Made by a program: the position numbers and the translations under genes. Below are positions 38,182 through 47,617 of a stretch of DNA of 64,000 bases, one piece after another. The stretch's first letter is position 1, and each line of letters opens with the position of its first letter. The stretch is from [Anoxybacillus] calidus (GTDB taxonomy: Bacteria; Bacillota; Bacilli; Bacillales; Anoxybacillaceae), in NCBI RefSeq assembly GCF_013760845.1, contig NZ_JACDUU010000009.1, positions 60,576 through 124,575 of the forward strand, given 5' to 3'. Under the pieces are notes generated by a model. That model was not told the origin of the DNA, did not search any database, and saw only the letters and a list, made by a program, of their open reading frames with translations.

Positions 38182-39282
38182 TTAAACATTGAAGCGGAAA
38201 TGCATAATATCTCCGTCTTGTACTTCGTAGTCCTTTCCTTCTAGGCGAACTTTTCCTGCTTCACGCGCCGCCGCCATCGAGCCGCAAGCAACTAAATCTT
38301 CGTAAGAAACGGTTTCAGCACGAATAAAACCGCGCTCAAAGTCTGAATGAATAATACCTGCACATTGTGGGGCCTTCATACCTTTACGGAACGTCCAAGC
38401 ACGTACTTCCTGTTCTCCGGCAGTAAAGTAAGTCGCTAAGCCAAGTAAATTGTAAGCTGCGCGAATTAATTGATCTAAGCCTGATTGTTCAATGCCAAGT
38501 TCTTGTAAAAACAGTTCTTTTTCTTCATCATCAAGTTCAACGATTTCCGCTTCCACCTTTGCGCACACAACAATGACTTCTGCATTATCGTTTTTCGCAA
38601 ACTCACGCACTTGCTGAACAAACGGATTGCTATTTGGATCAGCTAAGTCCTCTTCGCCGACATTTGCCACATATAACATCGGCTTAATGGTTAACAAATG
38701 AAGATGCTTAACGACTTTCATTTCTTCTTCCGTAAATTGTAATGTACGCGCTGCTTTTCCTGCTTCAAACGTTTCTTTTAAACGGAGAAGAATATCGTAC
38801 TCAAACATTGCGTCTTTATCTTTTTGCTTTGCCATTTTACCTACACGATCAATACGCTTATCTACAGTCTCAAGGTCAGCTAAAATAAGTTCGAGATTGA
38901 TTGTTTCAATATCGGCAATCGGATCGACTTTACCAGCAACATGGGTAATATTTTCATCAGCGAAGCAACGAACAACCTGACAGATGGCATCAACCTGACG
39001 GATATGAGATAAAAACTTATTTCCTAAGCCTTCACCTTTGCTGGCACCCTTTACAATTCCAGCAATATCTGTAAATTCAAAAACTGTAGGTACTGTTCTT
39101 TTTGGTTTTACGATTTCAGTTAATTTTTTCAAACGTTCGTCCGGCACCTCAACAATCCCAACATTCGGTTCAATCGTACAGAATGGATAGTTGGCTGATT
39201 CAGCCCCTGCTTTCGTAATAGCATTAAATAATGTAGATTTTCCAACGTTAGGAAGACCGACGATTCCTGCTGTTAATCCCAT
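38182..39282 (-). CDS. ychF: Redox-regulated ATPase/GTPase YchF
   Basis: A 366-residue Obg-family P-loop protein that prefers ATP. N-terminus MGLTAGIVGLPNVGKSTLFN carries the G1 loop; FTDIAGIVKGASKGEGLGN is the G3 region; a coiled-coil insert follows, and the C-terminal TGS-like domain contains the Tyr/Phe-rich end YEVQDGDIMHFRFNV. It associates with ribosomes and is called YyaF in B. subtilis. Start ATG 39282 gives the conserved N-terminus; upstream codons in the frame are not conserved. Confidence 0.95.
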   Translation of the reverse strand: MGLTAGIVGLPNVGKSTLFNAITKAGAESANYPFCTIEPNVGIVEVPDERLKKLTEIVKPKRTVPTVFEFTDIAGIVKGASKGEGLGNKFLSHIRQVDAICQVVRCFADENITHVAGKVDPIADIETINLELILADLETVDKRIDRVGKMAKQKDKDAMFEYDILLRLKETFEAGKAARTLQFTEEEMKVVKHLHLLTIKPMLYVANVGEEDLADPNSNPFVQQVREFAKNDNAEVIVVCAKVEAEIVELDDEEKELFLQELGIEQSGLDQLIRAAYNLLGLATYFTAGEQEVRAWTFRKGMKAPQCAGIIHSDFERGFIRAETVSYEDLVACGSMAAAREAGKVRLEGKDYEVQDGDIMHFRFNV

Positions 39283-39357
39283 TGTTTTCACTCCTCTTTT
39301 AAACCGTAAACATCTTTCACAATTATAGGATAGTAGTAAAAGAAATGACAAGCATCT

Positions 39358-41355
39358 CTAAATTTTTTCAAGATTGACTAGACAATCATATAATGTGCTT
39401 CCAGCTCCATTGTCAGACTCCAGATCGGATGTTAAAGTATTAACGCTCCCGCCAAACTTTTGCCACTGTCCCTCATCAATATTAATCGTTTTTGGATGGG
39501 CTTTCTTCATTACCTTTATATTTCCAGTCAGTTCACCACGATCATTAAATATTTTCACAAGGTCGCCGTCCTTTAGCCCTTTTTCTATTGCAATATCCTC
39601 AGAAACTTCTATTTTTACAGACTGCATTGACTCAAGCAAATGATAATGCTGTGAATGATTGGAACGAAGAGGATGAATCGTTAGCAATGTATAAGGATAT
39701 TTATTTTCCAGTTTGGGGTTTCCAATTTCCGCTGGATACATCATTTTCAACTTTCCGTCAAACCCTTTTTGTCTAGCAAGCAATGAAGTAAATTCATATT
39801 TTCCGCTTGGCGTTTTAAATTGATAATCGTCCCATGGAACAGATTTTACCGGAAGAAGCATATGTTTTTCTTGTTTTAACTTTTTTAAAGTAATGCCATG
39901 TTTTTCAAGATGGCTTAATCCCATTTTTAGAAACTCTTCCCTTGAGTAAGAAAAATCATCGCCAAAACCGAGTCGCTTTGCCAGTTCCGTCCAAATCCAA
40001 AGATCGGATTTTGCTTCGCCAGGCGGATCAACAATGGCTGGACCGTAATTCACATAAGCATGGTACATTGATGAATAATAAATATCTTCCTCCTCAAAAA
40101 CCGTCGTCGTTGGTAATACATAATCGGCAAGTTCTGCTGTATCCGTCATAAACTGTTCAAACACAACGACCGTCTCAACAGATTGAAATGCTTTTTTCAC
40201 TAGATTGGTGTTTGGAACTTGAGTAAGCGGATTACCGCACGTCACGATAATCATCTTAATTGCCGGATTTTTTGCCTGTAAAATTCCTTCCGCCTGCTTC
40301 ATCATCGTAAATGTTCTTGAAGCTGTTTTTCTTTCCGGCAACGTTAACGCTTTTATATTAAAACTTTGTCCTACTTGAAGATTGCCAAAATTAGCACCGC
40401 CTCCAGGGATACCGATATTGCCGCTTATCGCAACTAACGCATCTATTAAACGAATCGTATTTCCACCATTGGCATATCGTTGCATTCCTAATCCTAAATA
40501 CGTCATCGTTGGACGGTTTCCATATATATAGGCAAGTTCTGTAAACACTTCGCGGCGAACTTCCGTCATCTCAATAATTTCATCAAGTGTGATTTGTTCG
40601 ATTAATGCCAACAAGTCTTCAAAACCGACTGTATAGTTCTTAATAAATGTTTGATCTTCAAGCCCAAGACGAAGCAGTTCTTTCATGATACCAATCGCAA
40701 GAAACCCATCCATACCCGGTTTAATCGAAACATACATATCGGCTATTTTCGCAGTTTGGTTAAAAATCGGGTCAATAACAACTAGCTTAGTTCCTTGTTT
40801 TTTGACTGCTTGAAGATGCTGAAATAAATGCATATTTGTGCGTGCAACGTTTCTCCCCCAGATGACGACATTTTGACTGTTATAAATATCCTCTGGAGCA
40901 TGACTATAAGAACTGCCAAAATCCCACGTTTGCGCCTCAATTCCTGCACCCCAGCAAAGGCTGCCTGTTAATTCTGTCACTCCTCCAAAACAATTAAAAA
41001 AACGCTGATCTAAATTTTTCAACAATCCATTGTTTGCATAATCGTGGCTATGGAGAATGGCAGTTGTACCGTATTTTTCTTTAATTTCTTCCATTTTTTC
41101 AGCGATTTCATCTAATGCTTGTTCCCATGAGATTCTTACGAATTGTCCATTCACTTTTTTGAGCGGATAAAGCAACCGTTCTGTTGAGTTTGTTCGCGTT
41201 TCCAACATGCGGCCCCGGCTGCAAATTTTCCCCTGCGTAATCGGATGGCTCTTGTCTCCTTCTACTTTCACTACTTTACCGTTCTCTACCGTTACCGTAA
41301 ATCCACACGTATCCCAACAATTTAACGGACAAGAGGATTGATACGTAGCTGCCAT
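39358..41355 (-). CDS. yyaE: YyaE-type molybdopterin oxidoreductase
   Basis: A 665-residue member of the DMSO-reductase superfamily. The N-terminal [4Fe-4S] cysteines lie in CPLNCWDTC (Cys9, Cys13, Cys17) plus CSRG (about Cys45). Later motifs include SLCWGAGIEAQTWDFG, VVIWGRNVARTN and GGGANFG for bis-MGD binding, and a C-terminal molydopterin-dinucleotide domain with IHPLRSNHSQHYH. There is no twin-arginine signal, so it is cytoplasmic. B. subtilis yyaE is the same length and in the same neighbourhood; its substrate is unknown. No partner iron-sulfur or membrane subunit is adjacent. Confidence 0.88.
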   Translation of the reverse strand: MAATYQSSCPLNCWDTCGFTVTVENGKVVKVEGDKSHPITQGKICSRGRMLETRTNSTERLLYPLKKVNGQFVRISWEQALDEIAEKMEEIKEKYGTTAILHSHDYANNGLLKNLDQRFFNCFGGVTELTGSLCWGAGIEAQTWDFGSSYSHAPEDIYNSQNVVIWGRNVARTNMHLFQHLQAVKKQGTKLVVIDPIFNQTAKIADMYVSIKPGMDGFLAIGIMKELLRLGLEDQTFIKNYTVGFEDLLALIEQITLDEIIEMTEVRREVFTELAYIYGNRPTMTYLGLGMQRYANGGNTIRLIDALVAISGNIGIPGGGANFGNLQVGQSFNIKALTLPERKTASRTFTMMKQAEGILQAKNPAIKMIIVTCGNPLTQVPNTNLVKKAFQSVETVVVFEQFMTDTAELADYVLPTTTVFEEEDIYYSSMYHAYVNYGPAIVDPPGEAKSDLWIWTELAKRLGFGDDFSYSREEFLKMGLSHLEKHGITLKKLKQEKHMLLPVKSVPWDDYQFKTPSGKYEFTSLLARQKGFDGKLKMMYPAEIGNPKLENKYPYTLLTIHPLRSNHSQHYHLLESMQSVKIEVSEDIAIEKGLKDGDLVKIFNDRGELTGNIKVMKKAHPKTINIDEGQWQKFGGSVNTLTSDLESDNGAGSTLYDCLVNLEKI

Positions 41356-41394
41356 GCTCCTAACCCCTTTCTTTATAGAAATAGCATGAGGAAT

Positions 41395-41592
41395 TTATTC
41401 CCCATGCTTTACTAATACCTTTTTTAATTTTCTTACAAACTCTTTGCGCGGCATTAACACGCTATGAGCACATCCTTCACATTTAATGCGTATATCCATG
41501 CCCATTCGAATAATTTTCCAGCGATTTGTCCCGCAAGGATGCGGTTTTTTCATTTCAACGATGTCGTGTAAATTAAACTCTTTATCAAGCAA
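41395..41592 (-). CDS. yyzM: DUF951 small protein YyzM
   Basis: A 65-residue basic protein, MLDKEFNLHDIVEMKKPHPC followed by GTNRWKIIRMGMDIRIKCEGC, ending RKLKKVLVKHGE. The His-Pro-Cys and CEGC motifs could bind zinc. This is the DUF951 family, found beside mscS/ychF genes; its function is unknown though nucleic-acid binding is plausible from its basic SH3-like length. It starts with TTG preceded by AGGCGGG. It lies 26 bases after the MscS gene. Confidence 0.85.
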   Translation of the reverse strand: MLDKEFNLHDIVEMKKPHPCGTNRWKIIRMGMDIRIKCEGCAHSVLMPRKEFVRKLKKVLVKHGE

Positions 41593-41618
41593 ACGGAATC
41601 CCGCCTTTCTTCGATTAT

Positions 41619-42518
41619 TTAAGCATTTGATTTCATCGTTTTTTGTACCGGCTCCGCTTCTTCCTGGCGATTATAAAGGACAAGGCGCGGAAACGGTATT
41701 TCGATTCCATGCTCATCTAATCGAAGTTTAATTTCCTTGCGTAACGCCCGGGCAATAAACCAATGACGCATTGGCTTCGTTTCACAAATGACTCTCAAGA
41801 CAATTTCAGATTGCCCGAAACTTTGAATTCCTAATAACTCTGGCGCAGCAACCATATCTTCATACTTTGCCGGCAGTTCCGCCAGCAACTCGCGAATGAC
41901 ATTTTCCGCTCTTTCGATATCTCCTTCATAGGCAATGTTAACATCAACAACGGCCATACTGTTGTTTAACGAGAAGTTTGTTACTTGGTTAATACTTCCA
42001 TTCGGGAGAATGTGGACTTCTCCTGTCCAACTTTTGATTTTCGTTGTTCTTAGGCCAATTTCCTCTACATAACCTTCAAAATTTCCAATTCGAACGTAGT
42101 CACCAACAGAAAATTGATCTTCGAAAATAATGAAAAAGCCTGTAATGATATCTTTTACTAAGCTTTGTGCCCCAAAGCCGACAGCAAGACCGACAATCCC
42201 TGCACCGGCAAGAATCGCTTTCACTTCTACTCCAAGTGTATCTAAAATCATAATAATCGCAATAAAATAAACAACATATGTTACAACATTATCCAGCAGG
42301 CGTAATAATGTCGCCTCTCTTCGCTCCGAAATCCGCAAAGCCGCTTTTTGCCGCACCTTGAATACGTTATGCAAAGCAAGCTTAACAATTTTTAGAAAAA
42401 TGGTTGATAAAACGAAAATGGTAATAATTTTCACTGAACCTAATCCGATATTAATCCATAACTCTCCATTTGTAAGAATCCCCAACACTTTATCATAAAA
42501 CCTCTCTACTCTATTCAC
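41619..42518 (-). CDS. Small-conductance mechanosensitive channel (MscS family)
   Basis: A 299-residue membrane protein. Three N-terminal helices, the third being the pore helix with the Gly/Ala pattern AILAGAGIVGLAVGFGAQSLVKDIITGFF, then the beta domain (FSVGDYVRIGNFEGYVEEIGLRTT) and the C-terminal vestibule (VNIAYEGDIERAENVIRELL). It releases solutes upon hypo-osmotic shock. It occupies the place where B. subtilis has yyaD, between yyzM and yyaC. Closest by length to the YkuT type. Confidence 0.9.
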   Translation of the reverse strand: MNRVERFYDKVLGILTNGELWINIGLGSVKIITIFVLSTIFLKIVKLALHNVFKVRQKAALRISERREATLLRLLDNVVTYVVYFIAIIMILDTLGVEVKAILAGAGIVGLAVGFGAQSLVKDIITGFFIIFEDQFSVGDYVRIGNFEGYVEEIGLRTTKIKSWTGEVHILPNGSINQVTNFSLNNSMAVVDVNIAYEGDIERAENVIRELLAELPAKYEDMVAAPELLGIQSFGQSEIVLRVICETKPMRHWFIARALRKEIKLRLDEHGIEIPFPRLVLYNRQEEAEPVQKTMKSNA

Positions 42519-42711
42519 AAAATGTACACCTCTGTCTAAATTAGTTGCCTATACAGATGATTCTTTCGATACATAAGCTATTCTACCAAGATTTCAGGTT
42601 GATTTGTAGCAATATACATTATTGTTATAACAAAAAACGGATTAGATATGTATAGGAATTCACTATTTTCCGTATACTGTTAATACTTAAATGAATTCGG
42701 GAGTGAAAATA

Positions 42712-43335
42712 ATGAGCTTAAAGTCTGCCTTTTTTGGTCAGAAGGGTGGGAAAGAACGGATTTTCCACGATGAGCAAGATGCTTCCACACTAGTAGCAAT
42801 GAGGCTTACTTCTTTACTACCTTCTAATTTATCTCAACCAATTGCCATCGTGTGCATCGGAACAGACCGTTCCACTGGTGACTCTCTTGGTCCGCTTGTT
42901 GGGACGATGTTAAAAGAAAAAGATGTTTCTTCTTTCCTTGTGTACGGTACATTAGAAGATCCCATTCACGCAATGAACTTACAGGAAAAGTTAAACATGA
43001 TTCACTCGCTTCATGAAAATGCATTTATCATTGGAATTGATGCTTGCTTAGGTAGATTAAAAAGCGTCGGTGCCATCACAATCGGAGAAGGGCCGGTACG
43101 GCCAGGAGCAGGAGTGAACAAGGATTTACCTCCCGTTGGTGATATTCATATTACTGGAACTGTTAATGTGAGCGGTTTTATGGAATTTTTTGTTTTGCAA
43201 AACACACGACTTCATTTAGTTATGAATATGGCGAAAACGATTGCGAACGGTATTTATGAAGCTGATTTACAATTAATGAGAAGAATCCATTTAGCAAAAC
43301 TCGATATGAATCATGAAAAGTATAAATTTTTTTAA
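42712..43335 (+). CDS. yyaC: YyaC, GPR-like sporulation peptidase homologue
   Basis: A 207-residue cytoplasmic protein related to the germination protease fold: VCIGTDRSTGDSLGPLVGTML (about 45-65) and GIDACLGRLKSVGAITI with GPVRPGAGVNKDLP hold the presumed catalytic Asp residues. In B. subtilis yyaC is sporulation-associated and lies at this spot, divergent from its neighbours. It is the only plus-strand gene between 22 kb and oriC. ATG 42712 has GGGAGTG seven bases upstream. A sporulation sigma-factor promoter is expected but I could not assign one confidently. Confidence 0.85.
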   Translation: MSLKSAFFGQKGGKERIFHDEQDASTLVAMRLTSLLPSNLSQPIAIVCIGTDRSTGDSLGPLVGTMLKEKDVSSFLVYGTLEDPIHAMNLQEKLNMIHSLHENAFIIGIDACLGRLKSVGAITIGEGPVRPGAGVNKDLPPVGDIHITGTVNVSGFMEFFVLQNTRLHLVMNMAKTIANGIYEADLQLMRRIHLAKLDMNHEKYKFF

Positions 43336-43337
43336 AG

Positions 43338-43380
43338 TAAATAAATCCCCTCTTTCATTAACAAGAAGGGATTATTTATT
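43338..43380. terminator. Bidirectional terminator between yyaC and the DUF554 gene
   Basis: AAATAAATCCCCTCTT and AAGAAGGGATTATTT pair around an eight-base loop; T-rich tracts follow on both strands. It separates two converging genes. Confidence 0.75.
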
Positions 43381-44082
43381 TTATATGACGTAAATGATTG
43401 AAACGAATATAGCAGTTACTAAAATACTTGGGAGTAAATTTGCTACGTGAATTTTCGTCAACCCTAACATATTTAAACCGATCGCAATAATTAAAATGCC
43501 TCCTGTAGCAGTCGATTCCGTAATAAACGACTCAAGAAGAGCATTCGGCACCCATCGTTCAATTTGCGTCGCTAATAGAGCAATTGTTCCTTGATAGATC
43601 ATAACCGGTATGGCTGAGAAAATAACACCGATACCAAGAGTTGTCGTAAGGATAATACTTGTAAAACCGTCAATAATTGATTTTGTATATAACACCCTGT
43701 GGTCTCCCCGCAAACCGCTGTCCAAAGCACCAATAATAGCCATAGCACCAATTACAAATAATAAAGTTGCCGTTACAAATCCTTTTGCAATATTCCCTTC
43801 TTGATTATCCCCTAATTTTCTCTCTAACCATAGACCTAACTTGTTTAGCTTATCTTCTAGCTTCCATAATTCCCCTAAAATCCCGCCAAGCACAAGGCTA
43901 AAAATAACAACTAAAAATTGTTCACCTTTTAACCCCATCTGAATTCCTAACAACGTAACCGCAAGACCAATTCCGCTCATCACTGTCGTTTTTACTCGTT
44001 CAGGAATACGACGGAAAACTTTCCCTAACAAAGCTCCGATCGTAATGCAAACTCCATTAACAACTGTTCCTAATAAAACCAA
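43381..44082 (-). CDS. DUF554 family membrane protein
   Basis: A 233-residue polytopic protein with about seven hydrophobic helices; MVLLGTVVNGVCITIGALLG with the conserved segment RVKTTVMSGIGLAVTLLGIQMGL and GALDSGLRGDHRVLYTKSIIDGFTSIIL match the YdfK/YqgA-type DUF554. Function unknown, possibly transport. It precedes the parB terminator on the same strand and lies outside the parAB operon. Confidence 0.85.
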   Translation of the reverse strand: MVLLGTVVNGVCITIGALLGKVFRRIPERVKTTVMSGIGLAVTLLGIQMGLKGEQFLVVIFSLVLGGILGELWKLEDKLNKLGLWLERKLGDNQEGNIAKGFVTATLLFVIGAMAIIGALDSGLRGDHRVLYTKSIIDGFTSIILTTTLGIGVIFSAIPVMIYQGTIALLATQIERWVPNALLESFITESTATGGILIIAIGLNMLGLTKIHVANLLPSILVTAIFVSIIYVI

Positions 44083-44103
44083 TTTTTTGTTCCCCCTATG
44101 CAG

Positions 44104-44133
44104 TAAAAAAATAAACCATCATAACGGATGGTT
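44104..44133 (-). terminator. Terminator of parA-parB
   Basis: On the minus strand AACCATC, loop CGTTAT, GATGGTT followed by TATTTTTTTAC; directly after the parB stop. Confidence 0.85.
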
Positions 44134-44137
44134 ATCG

Positions 44138-44998
44138 TTACTCCAGCTCATCAAATTTTACATTTAATAATTCTAATATTCTTTCTAAGTCTTCATTTGA
44201 AAAGAACTCGATTTCAATTTTCCCTTTTTTTCGATTTTGTTTAATCACAACAGGAGTTCCAAGCTTTTCCCTTAACAAAGACTCACTTTGTTTTAAAAAT
44301 ATGCTTTTCTCTACTTTTATCTGTGATGTTTCACGTGAAACATTTTGGTTAATCTGATTGATGAGCTGTTCCACTTGGCGAACATTTAGTTTTTCTTTTA
44401 CAATCTTGTCGACAATCGTTTTCAATTTTCCTTTTTTCTTTAATCCTAACAAAGCGCGACCATGCCCCATCGATAAAATCCCATCTGTGATAAGCTGCTG
44501 CACATCTTTTGGAAGTGAAAGTAACCGAATATGATTAGCAATATGAGGACGGCTTTTTCCTAATCGCTTTGCCAACTCTTCTTGAGTAATGTTCAAATGG
44601 TCAATAAGCGCTTGATAAGCCCGCGCCTCCTCAATTGGTGTCAAATCCTCACGCTGTAAATTTTCTAATAGCGCAAATTCCATCATTTGCTGTTCGGTTA
44701 AATCGCGGACTACGGCAGGGACTGTTTTTAATTTTGCTTCTTTAGCGGCGCGATATCGTCTTTCGCCAACAACAATTTCATAACCTTTAATACTTTTTCT
44801 AACAATGAGCGGCTGTAAAATACCATGTTGAAGAATTGATTCTTTTAACTCGTCAATTGTTTCTTGCTTAAATGTTTTCCTCGGTTGGTAAGGATTCGGC
44901 CGCAGCTCTTTAATACTGATTTCTTGAATAACCTCGTCTTCTTTAGTTTCTAAATTCGCAAACAATGCATTAATCCCTTTTCCAAGACCTTTAGCCAC
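44138..44998 (-). CDS. parB: Chromosome partitioning protein ParB/Spo0J
   Basis: A 286-residue CTP-dependent DNA clamp. N-terminal [13 protein letters not shown] (the ParA-stimulating end), the ParB/Srx domain with [14 protein letters not shown] (CTP-binding GxRR), the helix-turn-helix with [24 protein letters not shown] for parS recognition, and a C-terminal dimerisation domain. It starts at GTG 44998, overlapping the parA stop by eight bases. It carries a perfect parS site inside its own gene. It loads condensin and segregates origins. Confidence 0.95.
   Translation of the reverse strand: MAKGLGKGINALFANLETKEDEVIQEISIKELRPNPYQPRKTFKQETIDELKESILQHGILQPLIVRKSIKGYEIVVGERRYRAAKEAKLKTVPAVVRDLTEQQMMEFALLENLQREDLTPIEEARAYQALIDHLNITQEELAKRLGKSRPHIANHIRLLSLPKDVQQLITDGILSMGHGRALLGLKKKGKLKTIVDKIVKEKLNVRQVEQLINQINQNVSRETSQIKVEKSIFLKQSESLLREKLGTPVVIKQNRKKGKIEIEFFSNEDLERILELLNVKFDELE
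44327..44342. promoter_or_regulatory. parS site within parB
   Basis: TGTTTCACGTGAAACA, the perfect ParB-binding palindrome, inside the parB coding sequence as in B. subtilis; about 9 kb from dnaA. Confidence 0.95.
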
Positions 44999-45752
44999 GT
45001 TCTAACACCTCCTTCGCAAACTCTAAATATACTTCTGCTCCGCGGGATTTTGTATCATAAAGAATAATTGGTTTCCCGTGACTTGGTGCTTCGCTTAAGC
45101 GGACATTCCGTGGAATAATCGTTTGATAGACTTTTTCTCGAAAATATTTTTTCACTTCTTGAATTACTTGAATGCCGAGGTTTGTCCTAGCATCCAGCAT
45201 CGTCAGAACAACGCCTTCTAATCGTAAATCTTTATTTAAATGTTTTTGTACTAAACGTATTGTATTCAGTAATTGACTTAACCCTTCAAGAGCATAGTAC
45301 TCACACTGTACCGGAATTAAAACGGTATCTGCAGCAGTTAAAGCATTGACAGTGAGCAAGCCTAAAGAAGGCGGACAATCAATAATAATAAATTCATATA
45401 GAGATTTTAAAGGCTCGAGTGCTTTCTTTAAACGAATCTCACGAGAAATAATCGGAACAAGCTCTATTTCCGCTCCTGCAAGCTGAATGGTAGCAGGAAT
45501 AATATGTAGGTTTTCGATAGAGGTTGGTCTTATTACTTCTTTCGCTGTCATCTCTTCAACAAGAACGTTATAGATACATTCATCCACATCGCCTTTTTCA
45601 ATGCCGATTCCGCTTGTCGCATTTCCCTGCGGATCAATATCTACAAGCAACACTTTTTTTCCTATATATGCAAGGCAGGCAGCTAAATTCACTGCTGTTG
45701 TCGTTTTTCCAACCCCGCCTTTTTGGTTTGCAATCGCGATAATCTTGCCCAC
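44991..45752 (-). CDS. parA: Chromosome partitioning ATPase ParA/Soj
   Basis: A 253-residue deviant-Walker ATPase: [20 protein letters not shown] holds the KGGVGKTT P-loop with signature Lys, followed by [14 protein letters not shown] and [15 protein letters not shown]. It regulates DnaA activity and sporulation through ParB. I choose GTG 45752 with GGTAGGTG upstream, which gives exactly the B. subtilis Soj length; six upstream codons are dropped. Two-gene operon with parB. Confidence 0.95.
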   Translation of the reverse strand: MGKIIAIANQKGGVGKTTTAVNLAACLAYIGKKVLLVDIDPQGNATSGIGIEKGDVDECIYNVLVEEMTAKEVIRPTSIENLHIIPATIQLAGAEIELVPIISREIRLKKALEPLKSLYEFIIIDCPPSLGLLTVNALTAADTVLIPVQCEYYALEGLSQLLNTIRLVQKHLNKDLRLEGVVLTMLDARTNLGIQVIQEVKKYFREKVYQTIIPRNVRLSEAPSHGKPIILYDTKSRGAEVYLEFAKEVLERG

Positions 45753-45937
45753 GATGACACCTACCCTCAACTCATACTAAATCAAATCTTTATTTTGTTC
45801 TAACCGTACGTAATGCTGCCTTCATATTTATTGTTTAAAACATAACGGACGAGAAGAGTCGCTATGTTTTTTATTTTATCATGAAACAACTAAGATGGAT
45901 GCTTTTTCTAATCTATAAATAAAAATTAAATAAAAAA

Positions 45938-45963
45938 CCTCATCAATGTAGCTTATGATGAGG
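45938..45963 (-). terminator. Terminator of noc
   Basis: On the minus strand CCTCATCA, ten-base loop, TGATGAGG then TTTTTTATTT; 18 bases after the noc stop. Confidence 0.9.
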
Positions 45964-45980
45964 CATAATTAAGGGCAATA

Positions 45981-46826
45981 TTACTTTTTAGGAATGCGAA
46001 TCGTAATTTGATAGTAATCTTCAAAGTCCTCTTCCTCTGAATCGATCGCAAGACCGCTATCTGCCACCATCGTTAATGATTGGCGGATTGTATTTACAGC
46101 GATTCTCATATCTTTGCTGAACGCTTTTCGTTTAGGCTTTGGCTTAGGCGAAGCATTCTCCAACATTTTGAGAACGCGATCTTCTGTTTGTTTTACATTT
46201 AATTGCTTTTCAACAATTTCTTGTAAAAGTTTTAGCTGTTTTTCTTTATCTTTCAATGCGATTAGCGCACGAGCGTGGCGTTCTGTAATTTTCCTTTGTA
46301 AAAGAGCATCCTGTACCTCTTGAGGAAGTTTTAATAAACGCAGCTTGTTAGCTACCGTTGATTGGCCTTTTCCTAATCGTTGGGCTAACGCCTCCTGAGT
46401 TAAATTATGCAATTCAAGCAGTTTCGCATATGCAAGCGCTTCTTCAATCGGTGTTAATTCCTCGCGCTGCAAGTTTTCAATGAGCGCCACAGACGCGGTT
46501 TCTGTGTCATTTAAATTTTTAACAATAGCAGGTATCTCTTCCCATCCAAGTTTTTGGACAGCCCGCCAGCGTCTTTCTCCAGCAATAATTTCAAATTTCC
46601 CATCTTCGCATTCGCGGACAACAATCGGTTGAATGATTCCATGTGTCCGGATGGTTAGCGCTAATTCTTCAATCTTGTCCTCTGCGAAAATCGTACGCGG
46701 TTGATAGCGATTCGGTACAATAAGAGATACAGGAATTTTTCTAATTTCTTCTCCTTCTGTTTTTTCCATTACTTGTTCAGTTTCCTTTTCCCCAAAATTG
46801 AAAAAGCGCGAAAAAGGATGTTTCAT
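45981..46826 (-). CDS. noc: Nucleoid occlusion protein Noc
   Basis: A 281-residue ParB paralogue. Its N-terminal amphipathic helix ([15 protein letters not shown]) targets membrane. The ParB fold has the CTP motif [10 protein letters not shown], and the helix-turn-helix [20 protein letters not shown] differs from ParB at the recognition residues, consistent with binding a different palindrome (ATTTCCCGGGAAAT). Noc keeps division away from the nucleoid. Its position between parA and rsmG is the standard one. Confidence 0.93.
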   Translation of the reverse strand: MKHPFSRFFNFGEKETEQVMEKTEGEEIRKIPVSLIVPNRYQPRTIFAEDKIEELALTIRTHGIIQPIVVRECEDGKFEIIAGERRWRAVQKLGWEEIPAIVKNLNDTETASVALIENLQREELTPIEEALAYAKLLELHNLTQEALAQRLGKGQSTVANKLRLLKLPQEVQDALLQRKITERHARALIALKDKEKQLKLLQEIVEKQLNVKQTEDRVLKMLENASPKPKPKRKAFSKDMRIAVNTIRQSLTMVADSGLAIDSEEEDFEDYYQITIRIPKK

Positions 46827-46879
46827 GCCCCTACACCACCTTTGAAAACTCTCCCCTGTATTCTGTTAATATAAAACAT

Positions 46880-47596
46880 TTATTCAATCGGAAGCTTATT
46901 TGGCATTCCTGGTTTTCGAGGATATTTTTTTGGTGTTTTCCGTTTTTTCTCAATAAAAATGATCGTGCGCTCACTTTGTTCAATTGGTAAAATAAACTGT
47001 TCTGTACGTTCAACTTCCCCGCCAAGTACTTTAATAGCCGTTTTTCCTTGTTCTAATTCCTCCCCGGCAGCAGCTGCTTTCATGGCGATAAATGTTCCGT
47101 TCATTTTAACTAATGGAAGGCAAAGCTCACTTAATACTGCCATTCGTGCAACCGCTCTTGCTATAACTACATCAAATGATTCGCGAATTCCTTCTTTTCT
47201 CCCAAATGTTTCTGCACGGTCATGATAAAATGCCACATTCTCTAACTGTAGCTTAGACGCAAGATGGTTAAGAAACGTAATTCGTTTTTGCAATGAATCG
47301 ACAATTGATAACTTTAAATGCGGAAAACAAATTTTTAAAGGAATGCTTGGAAATCCGGCTCCTGCTCCTACGTCACAAATAGAAATCGGCTTTGAAAAAT
47401 CATAGTAAAATGCTGGAGAAATTGAATCGAAAAAATGCTTTAAATATACTCCAGGCTTGTCCGTAATAGCAGTTAAGTTCATTTTTTCGTTCCATTCCAC
47501 TAATAATTCATAATACAGTTCAAATTGTTCAAGTTGTTGAGGAGAAAGGACAATTCCCCTCTCCTCTAACATCGTCTGAAACTGTCTCGTCTCCAT
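46880..47596 (-). CDS. rsmG: 16S rRNA m7G527 methyltransferase RsmG
   Basis: A 238-residue Rossmann methyltransferase (GidB). The SAM site is [15 protein letters not shown] (about 72-86), followed by the [10 protein letters not shown] catalytic segment. It methylates G527 in the 530 loop; loss gives low-level streptomycin resistance. It lies 21 bases after mnmG in the mnmE-mnmG-rsmG-noc series, all on the minus strand. Confidence 0.95.
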   Translation of the reverse strand: METRQFQTMLEERGIVLSPQQLEQFELYYELLVEWNEKMNLTAITDKPGVYLKHFFDSISPAFYYDFSKPISICDVGAGAGFPSIPLKICFPHLKLSIVDSLQKRITFLNHLASKLQLENVAFYHDRAETFGRKEGIRESFDVVIARAVARMAVLSELCLPLVKMNGTFIAMKAAAAGEELEQGKTAIKVLGGEVERTEQFILPIEQSERTIIFIEKKRKTPKKYPRKPGMPNKLPIE

Positions 47597-47617
47597 AAGC
47601 CAATCCTTTCACTATTG